From NCBI GenBank assembly GCA_037367405.1, contig JAZKJV010005542.1, positions 62,001 through 126,000 on the forward strand: a DNA stretch of 64,000 bases. The letters run 5' to 3'. Source of the DNA: Ottelia alismoides. Taxonomy: Eukaryota > Streptophyta > Magnoliopsida > Alismatales > Hydrocharitaceae. This document shows, piece by piece, positions 18,384 through 30,960 of this stretch. Position numbers and translations under genes: made by a program. The first letter of the stretch is position 1, and each line of letters starts with the position of its first letter. A model generated the notes under the pieces. That model had not been told where the DNA came from. It saw only the letters and a list, made by a program, of their open reading frames with translations, and did no database searches.

Positions 18384-21300
18384 TGATAACTAGGGTTTTG
18401 CGAGCGATAATAAAATGTCAGCGTAGAAAATTGCTTCGAAATAAAACCCTAATTGATCAAACAAAATTCCAATAAAATAGGAGAGAAAGAAACAAAGGTG
18501 AATAAAGAAGCTTCTCTCTTATTTTATTGTTAACTAATTCTTATCTAGGTAAGTTTCCCTGTTGCTTTTTTGAATCAAGTATAGAATCGCATTTATCTAT
18601 CTAATTTCTTTTTGGCAGCTAATTTGAACACAAGGATGCAAAATAAAGATACTTTGATTTTTGAGCAAAAAAGGTTATTTTTCATGATTTTTACATCTTC
18701 TCAAAGAAAGTGAAAAAAGTTGGAAAATCTTTTTAATCGATTATGGGTTTTGAAATTTTTATTTGATTTTTAATTTTCCAATTTTTATTTAATTTTTTAA
18801 AAGGATATTTTTAAGCGATTTATCTACAATACAATATGTAAAAAATATCACATATAGGTGATACTATATAGTAGATAAAACTACTCAAGCAATAGGCTCG
18901 AGAAAGCACACGAAAACAAATCAAAGCGAATGCGAAAAGTGAAGAGTAAAATCACGATGAAATCGTGATAAAATCCTTCAAAAATCGTTTTGAATTGAGT
19001 CATGAAAATACTTTGATGATATAATAGTGTCTAGGTCCACAAAAGTTCAATGTAGTCCAAAGGTCTAATGTAGGAATATAAAAGAAAGATACACAAAAGA
19101 TAATAGACTCTTCTTTCAAATAGGTCCTTGGTCAGGAACCTATTTGCAAGAAACGTTATGGAGTTTTGCAAATAGGTCCCTACATGGGGATCTATTTGCA
19201 ATTCTATAAACTTCTGGAGTGCTGATTAAATTTGGGTCATAGGGGCCTGAGTGTAATATTTCCACCACTTCGTAATCTAACGACTAAGATTAGATTAGGC
19301 TTGCGTGATATCAGCCGTCCAATGTGGATACATGGCAACAGACTGTACACTCTCTGCTCTTGGCATTCTTCCCCATTTTTGGAGCGGCCGATGGTAAAAT
19401 TCTCCTCTCTAGGCAATTTTCAGCGATGGAAGCATGGTGGCGAGCTCATGTAGTTTGGTCCTTGATCAAACAAAATTCCAATAAAATAGGAGAGAGAGAA
19501 ACAAAGGTGAATAAATAAACTTCTCTCCTATTTTATTGTTCACTAATTATTAACCATGTAAGTGTCCTTGGGTCGAACTCAAGGAGGCAGAATATCGATA
19601 CTTCGATTTTAGAGCAAAATAGGTTATTTTCATGATTTTTATATCTTCTTGAAAAATGGTGAGAAAAGTACTCAAATGGATGCGACTTTAGAAAATACAA
19701 CACATGAAAAATATGCGATGAAAACTCACGAAAAATACAAAGAAACCTCACCAAGGTTTTCATGTAACTACCCTAAAAAATCGATGATAATTTAGATCAA
19801 ACAAGGGTCCAAAATGTCTACACAGCTCAGGGGCAGAAATGTAAAGAAAATAAAAGAAGATGTTAGCAGTTGGGTCCCTGACAAATGAAAGTATTTTTAC
19901 TCGATTCAAAGATGAATCGGCCCAAAGATTAATGGTTATTCGCAGTTCATATAAGGTATCCGATAATGAAGAAGGTCGAGTGGAATTCGAAGAAGTTTGG
20001 CATTGAATCAAATTGGATTCTTATGTAGACTTAAAGATGATGATCGAAATGACCTAAAGGTGTAATTAACTCTACTAATTGTGGCTTGACGATCGATGAA
20101 ATTGCAAAGGGGATGAAAGAAGTTCACCTGGGAAATGAGGTGTATGACCTTAGGTTTTTGCTTCTACGGGAGGTGGTTCCTGGAGCTGGAAACTATACAT
20201 GGCGACGATGCAAGGACGACGATAACCTTGGAACTCTCCTCTGATAGTCCCTCCTTCAGCTAGGCTTCCCATGGGTGATGTCACCATCAGATCAAAGTGG
20301 AGCAAGGCAAGGAAGGTGGCTGATCGGCTAGGTAGTTCTGGAACTGGAGAAAGTTAGGAAAAGTTATTTCACAAATGGCGGACTTTAGAGAGTTTTATAG
20401 ATGGATCGGATCTGTGGGGAGTTAGAGTGAATCCTTGGGTAAGCGTGTATCTAGGATGTTACGTCTAAGATTCGAGGGTTAGGATTGGGTTTAGAGGTTA
20501 GCAGGAACACATGGAAATTAGGTGAAGTTAGGGTGTTGGAACTGATCCAACGACCTGGTTCTTGAAGAAGAAGCACCATGTGCTGACACGTGTTAGCACT
20601 TGGTTGGCCAGATGGAAAAATACAATATAAATTATGGAATAAATAGTAAATGATGTTATTTTAAATAGGTATAAAACCAAAAGTATAGATAATTAATTTA
20701 TTTAAATTATGGAATAATTAGTTTTTATAAATATTAAATGATTTATGAAATATAAATATTATACTAATAAATAGGTATAAATAATACTTAATAAACATGT
20801 ATTTGATTTTTAACTTAACAAATTAATAAATAATATATCATTTTTGTTTTTTATTAATTATTAGAATAATAAATAGAATGTTTGTAATTTTTTATGGATT
20901 TTAATAAATTAATTTAAGCATATGAATAAATACGGGTATAAGTTATTTCAATTTTATCTATAAAATAGAGTTTTTGATTTATTTAAAATTATAGATAATA
21001 TTAAAGGAATAAATAAAGATTAAAATATAAGATTAAGAAAATAATTAAAAATTACAAAATCATGAAAACTATAATTAATGTGTTCTAAATAAAATAGAGA
21101 GCTCATAAACCCAGTTGTGATTAGGTCCCAAAACTGACTTTTTCTGAACAGACTCTGATTTTAGTGAAATCACCTTCACTAAGTAGATAATATTATTTTA
21201 TGAACTTTAAAGGTGAGTACATTGAAATTAGAGTTAGTATGAGTAAGTTTTGATGTTCAGAAATTGAGAATTTGATAATTTACTAGTTGGATTTCTTGGT

Positions 21301-21802
21301 ATATATAGAAGATAATATTTTTAGCTTATTTTTATATTTTTCTATGCATTTTTAGAAATATTACGAAAAGAGTTTAGTGAAAAATGTGTTCATATGAATT
21401 AATTAAAAATCAATGAAGACTTGATAATTAGTTGATAAATAATGAAGAGTGTATAGAGTGAATAATTAATTGTTTTTATTGTTTTCTTTCCTTATCTCCC
21501 CCTACTTATTTGTTTATCGACCAATCCATGCTGACTTGGTCTAGGGGTTTAGATTATATAAATATATCTTGCCTCTCTATATATAAGTCATATTGTACAT
21601 ATATACATATCTACAGTATGCCTTCGTTCTTTTCTTTATTTCTATTCTTTTATTTATTTACATGTTTTGGATGCATAAAAGTGTATTTTTATTCATGAAT
21701 ATGATTTTGATAAAAGATGAGAATTACTAGATATTTACATGTATTTGTTAAGAATTTTAAGACAAAATACAGAGAGAATGTTGACGAATCATAGACCCAT
21801 CA
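18384..21802 (-). repeat. Element C 3' LTR (about 3.4 kb), minus strand
   Basis: It begins at 21802 (TGATGGGTCT...) directly after the PPT and ends at 18384 with ...CCTAGTTATCA. The end matches the LTR end beside C's PBS at 46094. It contains a direct duplication: 18445-18555 closely resembles 19457-19563, each with the AATAAA-bearing hairpin. The rest is very AT-rich (20620-21100). If 18379-18383 (tgcta) is the target duplication, its partner lies beyond E, outside the window. Confidence 0.8.
19479..19538 (-). terminator. Conserved LTR hairpin carrying AATAAA signals
   Basis: CAATAAAATAGGAGAG (19479-19494) pairs perfectly with CTCTCCTATTTTATTG (19523-19538). The same structure appears near 18462-18525 and in C's other LTR near 46164-46250. 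It lies near the 3' end of the LTR, where the R-U5 polyadenylation signal is expected. AATAAA occurs on the plus strand as well, so orientation is uncertain. Confidence 0.35.
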
Positions 21803-21815
21803 ACCCCCTATACTT
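21803..21815 (-). promoter_or_regulatory. Element C polypurine tract
   Basis: On the minus strand AAGTATAGGGGGT directly abuts the 3' LTR. Same core as the PPT of A and E. Confidence 0.85.
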
Positions 21816-23484
21816 AAAATTTGCTAGTCCCTTTGCAAACATTTATATGAAAAATAAGGGAAAAAGAAAGAAAGTTAGAATGACTTTGTTTTCCTAAACT
21901 AATTCATGAGAATAGACAAATGACAGAGCTCGATCGGAACTAAAACAAGTATTTTGTCGGAGCCTTAACTAGAATTAAGATTTTAATCTCAACAACCCTC
22001 AAGTTCCACAAATCCTTATTTAGGTTCACCTCAACAACCTGCTCGGATCCACTCATCCATATCGCTAACTCTATCAACCATGAATTCAATTTTTACTATG
22101 TGTGAATTGTTTTAGCTCTTCCTTCTTAAAGAGCGAAGAAACCGCCCATCCCAATAATACATTCCCATTGGTTCCTCATCCAGCTACTCTTTCCTCGAGG
22201 AGGGGGTATTCCCTTCAAGGGTCAGGTCGTGTTGTGTCCCCAACCAAATAGAGAGAGAAAGTAGAAGAATAAGAAGAGAGGTGGAGTGCGACCAGTATAG
22301 AAATATCTCCTTGTGAAGCCCAACCAGTGTAGCTAAGTCTCCACTAAGATGTGCAGGCTTTTTGGTGGAAGCTAGACCATTGTAGTCATATTTGTATTTA
22401 GAGGCTTCCTCTTTGAATTGGTTTTGTAATTTGCTTGCACTGCATCAATCTTTTTGTGCCTTGATGGATATAGCATCTTTTTATTCCGTCCATTTTTTGA
22501 GGTCTTGGAAAAATTGTGCCAACAACTCCTTCCCTCATTCGAATCATTATTTCAACCCCAATCTCTCCCGTCTTTAGACGTCCATGCCGCTAGACAAGGA
22601 TAGAAACACACCACTAAGATGGATTGCACTTCACATCCCCATGCAAGTTGAGCTAAGTGTACAATGCATGTGTCTAAGATTGCTTTACTTATGAAGAGTT
22701 AAACAGATGACACTGTATATAGTTGTAGGTCTGACACATGCACTGTACGCATGCAGTGACACTTAAAAAGTGTAAAATCTTAAAATGGATTCCATGAAAT
22801 GTTCTACTTAGGTACTTTCAAGTTGACTTCCCAAACATGTCCTTATGGAACCCAAAGATTTAAGTCAAAGACCAGAAGAGTCTCAATTCTAGTTCCTGAC
22901 TAGGTTGCTTACAATGAATGTTAAAGGCCATAATCGAGCTCCATCCTTTAGACTATTCTCAATCTTTAGTTCTAGAAATCAAATTTATTCTGAAAAATGC
23001 TAATGCAAATGCAATTATGTTTTTTGTGAAGTGCATTTTGTGAATTTTACTCATTTTTGTGGATTTTAAGGATTTTATATTTTTTTTATGAATTTTAAGA
23101 CTTTACATTTTTTATGGATTTTTCTTTTTTTTTATAAAATAGTCTATGTACAAGAATTTTACAGGATAAATTACCCATATTTTATTCAGATTAAATAATT
23201 AATGTATTTTACAAATTTTATATACAAAGAATTTTACAAGGATTAAATGAATTTTACACATATTTTAATAAATTGGATTTTAAATAAGTATTATACATAT
23301 TAAATACATATTGTAGATTTATTTTAAATTGAGAATTTTAAATAAGGATTTTACTCATATTTTACTTCTTTACAAAGATTTTATAAATAATAAATAAGTA
23401 AATGGATTTTAAATTAACCCTTACCCACTTTTTATGGATTTTATAGATATATAAAATGCATAAAAGTATGAGTTATGAACTCAA
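21816..23484 (-). other. Element C 3' noncoding region
   Basis: No supported ORF. The minus strand contains the doubled CTACACTGG-type motif (22285-22350), shared with A and F. Around 22980-23460 it becomes very AT-rich with slippage-like ATTTTA runs. Confidence 0.6.
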
Positions 23485-23930
23485 GTATATATTGAATATA
23501 TACACACCCCCTATACTTAGCCTGTGTATTTCCTCATAGTGTCAAAAGAGAAAAAGGAGGACGTAACTCGAGTTAGATAAAAGTGGGTGAAAAAGAATAA
23601 AAGACTAGAAGTCAGTAGACCCCCCTATACTTATAATCAGGTCATCATAAGTATAGTGGAAGACAAAAATGAGGCGACTGAAGAAAAAGATTATACATCG
23701 AAGGAACAAAAGGACGAAAGGAAGATGAAATCAACAAAATCACTCGGCACCCCTTATACTTAGGATAAGGCATCCTAAGTATAGAAAATAATGTGGCCAA
23801 AAATTGGGGATCAGTGATTGGTGTAAAGGAAAGTATATACAAGATCAAAATAAAAAGAACAAAATTGAAAGACGCAAATCAACGTGCAATCGGTCCCCCC
23901 TATACTTAGGATCTAGTATCCTAAGCATAT
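23485..23930 (-). repeat. Element C hairpin/purine-run array (four units)
   Basis: Given on the plus strand from right to left. Unit 1: ATACTTAGGAT (23902-23912) with ATCCTAAGCAT (23918-23928), C-run 23895-23900. Unit 2: ATACTTAGGAT (23756-23766) with ATCCTAAGTAT (23772-23782). Unit 3: CTATACTTAT (23625-23634) with ATAAGTATAG (23647-23656), C-run 23620-23625. Unit 4: C-run and CTATACTTAGC (23507-23521), partner arm lost. The AT palindrome follows (GTATATATT, g, AATATATAC at 23485-23503). The order matches A and F. Confidence 0.85.
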
Positions 23931-24109
23931 AAGACGAGCAAAAAAAATGAGGACGATTGTGTTCTACAAATAATATACAAGTGTTGTACTCTAGAAAGCC
24001 AAAAGGCTCACAGGTCTCTATACAGGATTAAATGAAGTGGAAGAGTAGTCATGCATCTTGTACGAAGTAGATCACCTCAGCATGTGCTAGATGATTAGTA
24101 GTCTCCACG

Positions 24110-25240
24110 AAGTGCTTCAGCATCTGCCCATTCACCACAAATGGCTCTACACTAGATGACACATCTGATATAGCAATACTTCAATTGTCATGCACCATTG
24201 TGACTATATACGGTCCTTCCCACTTGCTTTTCAATTTGTCAGGGAAAATTCTCAGTCGTGCATTAAACAACCATACTTTCTGCCCAGGAACAAGGATCTT
24301 GTGTCGAATATGTCTATCATGCCATCTTTTCACTTTGTCTTTATAAATAAGGGTATTCTCGTATGCCTAATTTTTAATCTCTACTATCTCATTCAGATCC
24401 ATCTTCCTCTTGGCTCCTGCTAACTGCATATCAAGTGAAATCTCTCCAATAGCCCATTCAGATTCATGCATGATCTCTGTGGGCAAATGGCATGGCTTCC
24501 CATAAACCGGTCTGAAGAAGTTACCTAAGGGAGTCTTATACCCAATGAACATGGTCTAAAAGCTGTGACTAATTCTTCCTATCCACTCATACCAATGTCT
24601 AAAGAATAGATTTCACCTCCCTGTTTGAAACTTCAACCATGTCGTTCGTTTGTGGGTGGTAAGGAGAAGCTACTCTATGATCAATGCCATAATTCTTCAC
24701 TACCTTTTTCACCTCCTTATTAATGAAATTGTAACCACATATGAAATAAGAATACGTGGAATACTGAACCGAGAAATGATGTTTTCTCTCAGGAACCTGT
24801 ACACTGTCCTTCGATCAGCAGTTCGTGTGGGTATATCCGCCACCCATCTACTAACATAATCCACAACGAGAGGAATGTACTCAAAGCCACTAGTGGAAGG
24901 AAACAATCCCATAAAATATATGCCACATGCATCAAAGATCTTGCAAATAATAACATGTCGCATATGCATCGCATCTGTAGCACTGACTATTCATACTGCT
25001 CTCTGATAGTCTGGGAAACTCTTCACAAATGTGAAAGCATCTCTAGTAAGAGTCACCCACCAAAATCCACTCTGAAGTACCTTCTACGCTGTCATCTTCC
25101 CTGAATGATGTCCCCCCGTCTCTAAGGAATGTCACAGAATGAGGACAATATTGTATTCCTCTTGAGGAATACATCGCCTGTAAACACAATCCGATCTCTC
25201 ACAAAAAAGAATCGGATCCTCCCAATGGTAATATCGTGCC
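24110..25240 (-). pseudogene. pol (int): Element C integrase remnant
   Basis: Pieces include the zinc region near 25060-25190, the core 24969-24709 (DACGIYFMGLFP; a decayed second Asp motif LISYVVT), a TNDMVEVSNREVK region near 24600-24650, and the YKTPLG ... YGKPCHLP segment 24552-24367. The C-terminal domain lies near 24120-24330. Several stops and shifts. The second catalytic Asp context is damaged, so it is dead. Confidence 0.82.
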
Positions 25241-25247
25241 TCGGAAA

Positions 25248-25866
25248 CTAGCTTGTCGACTCGGTCCTTCGACCAACCCCGTGGGGTCTTCTATGAAACA
25301 GAAAGTTCACTATATCTGCATACCATTGAAGCTCGGTAACTGCAAAGGTAATCTCATCTGGAAATCTCTCTACAATCTCTGGCGTGTACTCATATGAAGG
25401 CTGCTCTATCTGCAATCGGGAGAGGTGATCAGCTACCATGTTTTTTTACCCCAGGTTTATCCCTAATGCCCAAATCAAACCTTTGAAGTAAGAGAATCCA
25501 TCTAAGAAGACGTGCCTTGGAATCCTTCTTCTCCATCAAAAATATGATAGCTGAATGATCTGTGTAGACTGTAATGTTTGAGCCAGGAAGACATGATCTG
25601 AATTTATCTAGTGCAAATACCACTGCCAACATCTCTTTCTTTATTACGGTATAATTGCACTGGGAATCATCTAAAGTCTGGCAGACATAGTGGATAACAA
25701 CAAGAAGTCCATTCCTCCTCTTTCCTAATACAACCCCGACCGCAAAATCTGAAGCATCCGTCATGATCTCAAAGGAAAGAGACCAATCGGGTGGTTGTAG
25801 GACATGAGCACTGATAATCATTTCTTTCAATATGAGGAAGGCACTAAGACATTTGCCATCTAACAA
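25248..25866 (-). pseudogene. pol: Element C RNase H and connection region
   Basis: 25866-25429 reads [20 protein letters not shown] ... [16 protein letters not shown] ... [15 protein letters not shown], an RNase H with the visible acidic residues kept. 25439-25248 continues with [12 protein letters not shown], one frame over, so there is a frameshift near 25435-25440. VADHLSR is the junction where element A has its nonsense codon. Confidence 0.85.
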
Positions 25867-25867
25867 G

Positions 25868-26700
25868 AACTCGATGTATTTGCCTAATAATTCAGTTAAT
25901 GATCAGGAAATCTTAGAAAAATCCTGGATGAACCGTCTGCAAAATCCAACATGCCCAAGTAAAGACTGTAACTGCTTGATGTTGGAAGGTGGCTCAAGAC
26001 GCTTGATGACATCCACCTTGGCAGAGTCAACCTCCTTGACTTGCTTGGAGATGACATGCCCCAACACGATCTCATTTGTAACCATAAAATGGCTCTTTTC
26101 CTACGACAAAATGAGATCTACCTCATAGTATTTCTGAAGAACCTGATCTAGGTGCGCTAAAAAATCGTCAAAGGACTCACCATAGATCGAAAAATCATCC
26201 ATAAAGACCTCGAGAAAATCACCAACCACGTCTGAAAAAATGGAAAGCATGCACCTCTAGAATGTAGCAGGGGCATTGCACAATCCAAAGGGCACCCGTC
26301 TAAAAGCATATGTGCCGAAGGGACATGTGAAAGTGGACTTCTCTTGATCTTCAGGAGTAATAGTAATCTGGTTGTATCCAGAGTAATCGTCAAGGAAACA
26401 TAAGTACTCCTTCCTTGCTAACCTCTCTATGACATGGTCTATAAAGGGCAAAGCGAAGTGGTCCTTCTTCATCACGACATTCAACTTTCTATAATCAACA
26501 CACACCCACCACAATGTGGTTACTCTCGTTGGAATCTCCTCTCAACTCTCATTCTTAACCATTTGAATTCCCGGCTTCTTCGGGATAACATGTAATGGGA
26601 TAACCCATTCAGAGTTGGAGATGGGATAAATAAACCATGCGTTGCATCATTTCATAATATCTTTCTTGATAACATCTTGTAAAACAGGATTCATCCTGCG
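25868..26700 (-). pseudogene. pol: Element C reverse transcriptase remnant
   Basis: Motifs recognisable on the minus strand: VCVDYRKLN and RLARKEYLCFLDDYSGYNQI (26514-26257), PFGLCNAPATF, and VFMDDFS near 26190-26210. VTNEIVLGHVIS and LGHVGFCRRFIQDFSKIS follow (26085-25903). A TAG near 26700 interrupts the REFQRR-type start, at a position where A has Gln. Frames change several times. Confidence 0.85.
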
Positions 26701-28284
26701 CTAAAACTCTTTAGAAGGTCTTCTGTCATGATCAAGATAGATATGGTAAGAACACAAAGCAAGATTTATCTCGTGGATATCAGATACAGTCCACCCAATG
26801 GCCTTGCAGTTTCTTTCAAAAATCTCCATCAAGCAAGATTCTTGCTCTTCAGTCAAAGATGAGCTGATAATGATCGAAAACTGTTTATGTGAACCCACAA
26901 GGAAAGCATACTTCATATTTGGTGGAAAGGTCTTCAATTTTGGCAAGGTACGATCTATCTCTGCTGTAACCTCATCTGTATGTGTAATGGTATCTGTGTT
27001 GGTGGTAGACATATCTATAATATGGTTATCCACCATCTCAATATGCTCTAGAGTCGTACTACAGAAGATGTCTAAAACATCATTCGACTCGCCACTGTGC
27101 TCATCCTCAAACTGACTAGAGGAAAATAACCCAGCTAAATGAAAATCAATCTCTAAATCATTTGAAGTGGAGGAATCGTATGAAATCTCAGAATATGAAA
27201 TATCTGCAATCAAATCATCAGGTATCTGCTCCATATGCTCATCATCATCCATGTTGAAATATAGTGTACCATCTGAAGAACTGCCAACTGTAGTCTCAGA
27301 CCCATTCTCTGCTAGGATATCCTGGGTCTCTACTCCATACCTCTCAAGGTTGTCAAGGTGAACCTCATTCATATAATCACAGGTATCTAAGAAACTCACG
27401 ACATCTGAACTGGCTATAGACGCGACACTGGATGTGTGTAATTTTCTTGCCATCTCTATATGTACCTTCTCTCCCTCGGTGCGAAAAGATACCTTCCCTA
27501 TATCATAATCAAAGAGGACCTTCACGGTCTCTGAGAAATGCCTCCCAAGAATGATCAGGGTAAGGTGCAACTGTGTAGGGCAATCCCTGTCCAGAACAGT
27601 AAAGTCCACAGGAAACTGTAGGCCCTGCACGGTCATGATAACGTTCCTCAAAATGTCCCTAGGTCTCTTTACAGATCTATTAGCAAACTGAAGGATCATG
27701 CAGGATTTGTTAAGATGACCTAACTCGATCTTGTCGAGTAAATAAGATGGTAATAGATTGATGGAGGAACTGTTATCTAATAGAGTCCAATCGAATACTG
27801 CATGTGAAATATCACATCTGACATAATGTGCTCCTAAATCCTTCTTCTTCATAGGTAATCTATTCTGAATACCGTGGAATGTGGCCTTGGTCAAAACATG
27901 CTTCTCTATACGTGATCTCTTCTTCCTATGCATGGTACATCTATTCTTCAACTATTGCTTGAGCGTAGGGAAGTGGTCCAAGGAATCATGGAGTGGAATC
28001 CTCAGAAAAATGTTATGTTTTAATAACTGCTCAGTCTCTGGAGAGACACCATTCTTTTTGGTATTTTTCTTTCCTTTTCCATACAAAGCATCGATAAAAG
28101 GAACAAACTCAGGAACAACAAAATCAACATCTTTATTCAAATTAGAATCAACATGTACATCGAGAGTCTCAGAAGTACATACAAAACTCTCTAAAAAAGG
28201 GGAAGAAAAATCTTCATAGGGAGTATTTGCATGGTTTGACATGGTATCATCGTCTGACTCACCTATGTCCATGTCTCTCGGCAT
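26701..28284 (-). pseudogene. pol: Element C protease and acidic linker, truncated by element F
   Basis: 27951-26701 is a 416-codon open stretch: LGAHYVRCDISHAVFDWTLL, then DNSSSINLLP, where A has DNGS, so the conserved Gly after the catalytic Asp is Ser. It ends in a long acidic linker and the KYAFLVGS...SIIISSSLTEEQES segment before RT. 28284-27952 is the same frame upstream, separated by one TAG. The gene stops at 28287, the edge of element F; the remaining gag lies beyond F at 42401-44697. Confidence 0.87.
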
Positions 28285-28287
28285 CGC
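28283..28287. repeat. Target site duplication of element F, left copy (atcgc)
   Basis: atcgc before the LTR start at 28288 and attgc at 42396-42400 after the LTR end differ by one C/T change at a CpG. This is consistent with a 5 bp target duplication, and C's sequence resumes on both sides. Confidence 0.6.
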
Positions 28288-28914
28288 TGATGAATCTGCA
28301 TTTCATTATCTTTATTCATATATTTTAGCTTATAATCCATTATAAAAACACATGTACATAATACTAACTCTTTATTCTTACTAATTTGCATTTGTGTGTA
28401 AATATTGTATATTTGCATATTATTTTAACCTAAAATAAATAAATAAAGAAAGAGAAAATAAAGAAAAGAAAAGAAGAATGTATACATGTAATAGATACAG
28501 GCTGACCTGAACCCTGAGAGAAGGTCAAGACTTGACTTTATCGACCAAGAATAAAGTAGGGGGAGATAGGGTCCTTAATCAGAGAATCCCAAAAAATGTG
28601 TGTGTTGTAAATACTTCTCATTTCTTGTGTATATCTGTATAAAAATAACACTATTTTATTTGTAAACAAATTGACCTTAAATAAATAATTTTTAAAACAA
28701 AAGTTGTAAATAAAAATGTTTGCTAAATAATAAAAATAATTGCACAATGAAATCATGTATATAATAAAAGTAACCACATCCGAAAAAAATCATTAAGCGA
28801 TAATTGAAATATCAATCCTGGCTCCATATGAATCAAATTGAACCAAACTCACTTCTGTTTTATTCTAAATTAATTATCTTTAAAATATGATTATCAAATT
28901 AATTATCTTTAAAA

Positions 28915-30071
28915 GAGACTGAAGCCATCCATTTGTTGAGGAGAAAATGGAGATTTATAGAGCTAAAAGGAAGAATCTCCACATGATCTTTATTGATTTG
29001 GACAAGGCTTATGATTCTGTCCCACGAGAGATATTGTGGAGAGTGTTGGAGAAGAGACAAATACCTGTCCTATACATTAACCTCATAAAGGACATGTATG
29101 ATAGGGCTTTATCTTGTGTAAGGACCCCGTATGGGAAGACTGGATATTTTGACATCAACATTGGTTTACATCAAAGTTCTGCTTTGAGTCCCTTTCTTTT
29201 TACTTTGATTATGGATGAGTTGACCAGACACATTCAGGATGAGTTACCTTGGTGTATGTTATTTGCTGATGATATTGTGTTAATTGACGAGACTAGAGAT
29301 GGAGTAAATGAGAAGCTTGAGGTCTGGAGACATGAGTTGGAGACCAAAGGATTTCGTATAAGTAGGGCTAAGACGTAATATATGGAGTGCACCTTTGATG
29401 GAAGCAATGGTGATGTAATCGAGGTGAAGATTGGTGACTATTACATTCAGAAGAGAGATTCCTTTAGATATCTGGGATTTATTCTGCAACATGATGGGGA
29501 AATTGATGGAGATGTTATTGATACAATAAATGCAGGCTGGCTAAAGTGGAGAGGAGCCACTACTGTTCTTTGTGATAAGAAAATTCCTTTAAAGATTAAA
29601 GGAAAGTTTTATAAAGTAGCCGTGAGACCTTCTATGCTTTATGGATATGAATGTTGGACTGCGAACCATAGACATGTGCAGAGAATGAGTGTAGCAGAAA
29701 TGAAAATGCTAAGGTGGATGTGTGGACACACACACACACGTAAAGATCGGATTCGAAATGATGCAATCAGAAAGAAAGTTGGCGTAGCTTTGATCGAGGA
29801 TAAGATGCGAGAAAACCGCTTAAGATGGTTTGGACATTTGCAAAGAAGACCAGCTGATGCACCACTTAGGAGATGCGAGTGTTGGGATGTTGAGCCGACT
29901 AAGAGAGGGCGAGGACATCCCAAGAAGTGTTGGAAAGAGACCATACGAAGGGATCTTAGTTTTGTTGATATAAGCCCGGGATTGGCCCAAGATAGATTTG
30001 AATGGAGGCAAAGAATCCATGTATCTGACCCTACTTAATTGTGTGAAAAGGCTTTGTTGTTGTTGTTGTTG
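28915..30071 (+). mobile_element. 5'-truncated RTE-type LINE with (TTG)6 tail
   Basis: It is flanked by a 14 bp direct repeat AATTATCTTTAAAA (28901-28914 and 30072-30085). The matching site in F's 3' LTR (about 39466-39481) is empty. It ends in (TTG)6 at 30054-30071 rather than poly(A), typical of the RTE clade. Only the 3' part of the ORF is kept. Confidence 0.9.
28947..30038 (+). pseudogene. LINE reverse transcriptase, C-terminal part, one nonsense codon
   Basis: Reading starts inside the RT domain: [40 protein letters not shown], and the catalytic FADD in [13 protein letters not shown]. The frame then has TAA at 29376-29378, where family members have Glu (KT-YMEC). It continues open to 30038 through the thumb and C-terminal region (RLRWFGHLQRRP), ending in VSDPT. 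A one-base shift near 28940-28947 separates it from the preceding EAIHLLRR segment. The enzyme would prime DNA synthesis at a nicked target; this copy has no endonuclease domain and is dead. Confidence 0.9.
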
Positions 30072-30420
30072 AATTATCTTTAAAATGATTGTGATTTCAT
30101 AATTTTTGGAGTTACGATTGAAAAGTCGGTTTTTTGGGGTGGTTTGTGCAATTTTGCCATTTATTTGTACATATTATAATTGTAAATATTTGTAAATATT
30201 TTTACTAATTATTTAAAATTAAACATAAGTAAATAATAAATAAATAAAAATAAATAAAAATTTTAAAATAAAAAACTAATTCCTTATTTAACCATGTATA
30301 TAATGTCATATATTTAAATAGCATATGTATATAGTTAATTTTCTTATATAACTACCACAAAAAAATAAAAAAATTAACATTTAATTTTCAAATTAATAAA
30401 GTGATTAAAATACAAAGAAA

Positions 30421-30960
30421 CAACTCATCCTTCAAGGAGCAGGGTATTCCCTTCTAAGTTCAAGTGACAACCAGCCCAAGAGGAGGGGGTAAAGAGAAGA
30501 ATGGACGGTAGCCAGTGTAGCTACCTATCCTAGGATGCAAGACCAGTGTGGTCAAGTCATCCAGCTGCAGGCTCACATGATTTGACTTTGAAGTTCAAGC
30601 TTGCTTATTTGACTATACAACATATGTACACTCCGGCAGGCATTTTTATTTTTTTGTACAGTCCTGTCCACTTTTTTGGAGTTTTTGTTTTTTGCATTTT
30701 TTTGAATACTATATACAACAGCATTTACATAGGGAGTTTTTCCTCTTGAGCCAGTAGACTATCCCTCTTTTTAAGCTTTATCGCGACCCACGATCTCCTA
30801 TTCTCGAAACTCATCATCACTGGACAGGTTGGGGTGCACTTCCCTCCCTAGAGGAGGGCAAATGTTTCCACCTGCGTGCATCTCATACCGGCAAATCCAA
30901 CCCCCTCACCACTCCAACTGAGTTGAGCCATGTGAAAGGTGCAGGTATCCAAGTTAGGTC
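30421..30960 (-). repeat. Inverted fragment of Athila 3' noncoding region inside F's 5' LTR
   Basis: Absent from the 3' LTR, where the flanks meet near 39800-39830. Its reverse complement aligns with F's own noncoding stretch about 38100-38500: the phrases agggatagtctactggctc, aagaggaaaaactcc and ggtagctacactgg are shared. It also resembles C at about 22170-22680. No target duplication is obvious. Confidence 0.75.

Noticed and set aside
23485..23930. Regularly spaced short repeats that could suggest a CRISPR array or satellite
   Set aside because: Units are inverted repeats with variable spacing, and the same set occurs at the same place in five retroelements of a plant genome.
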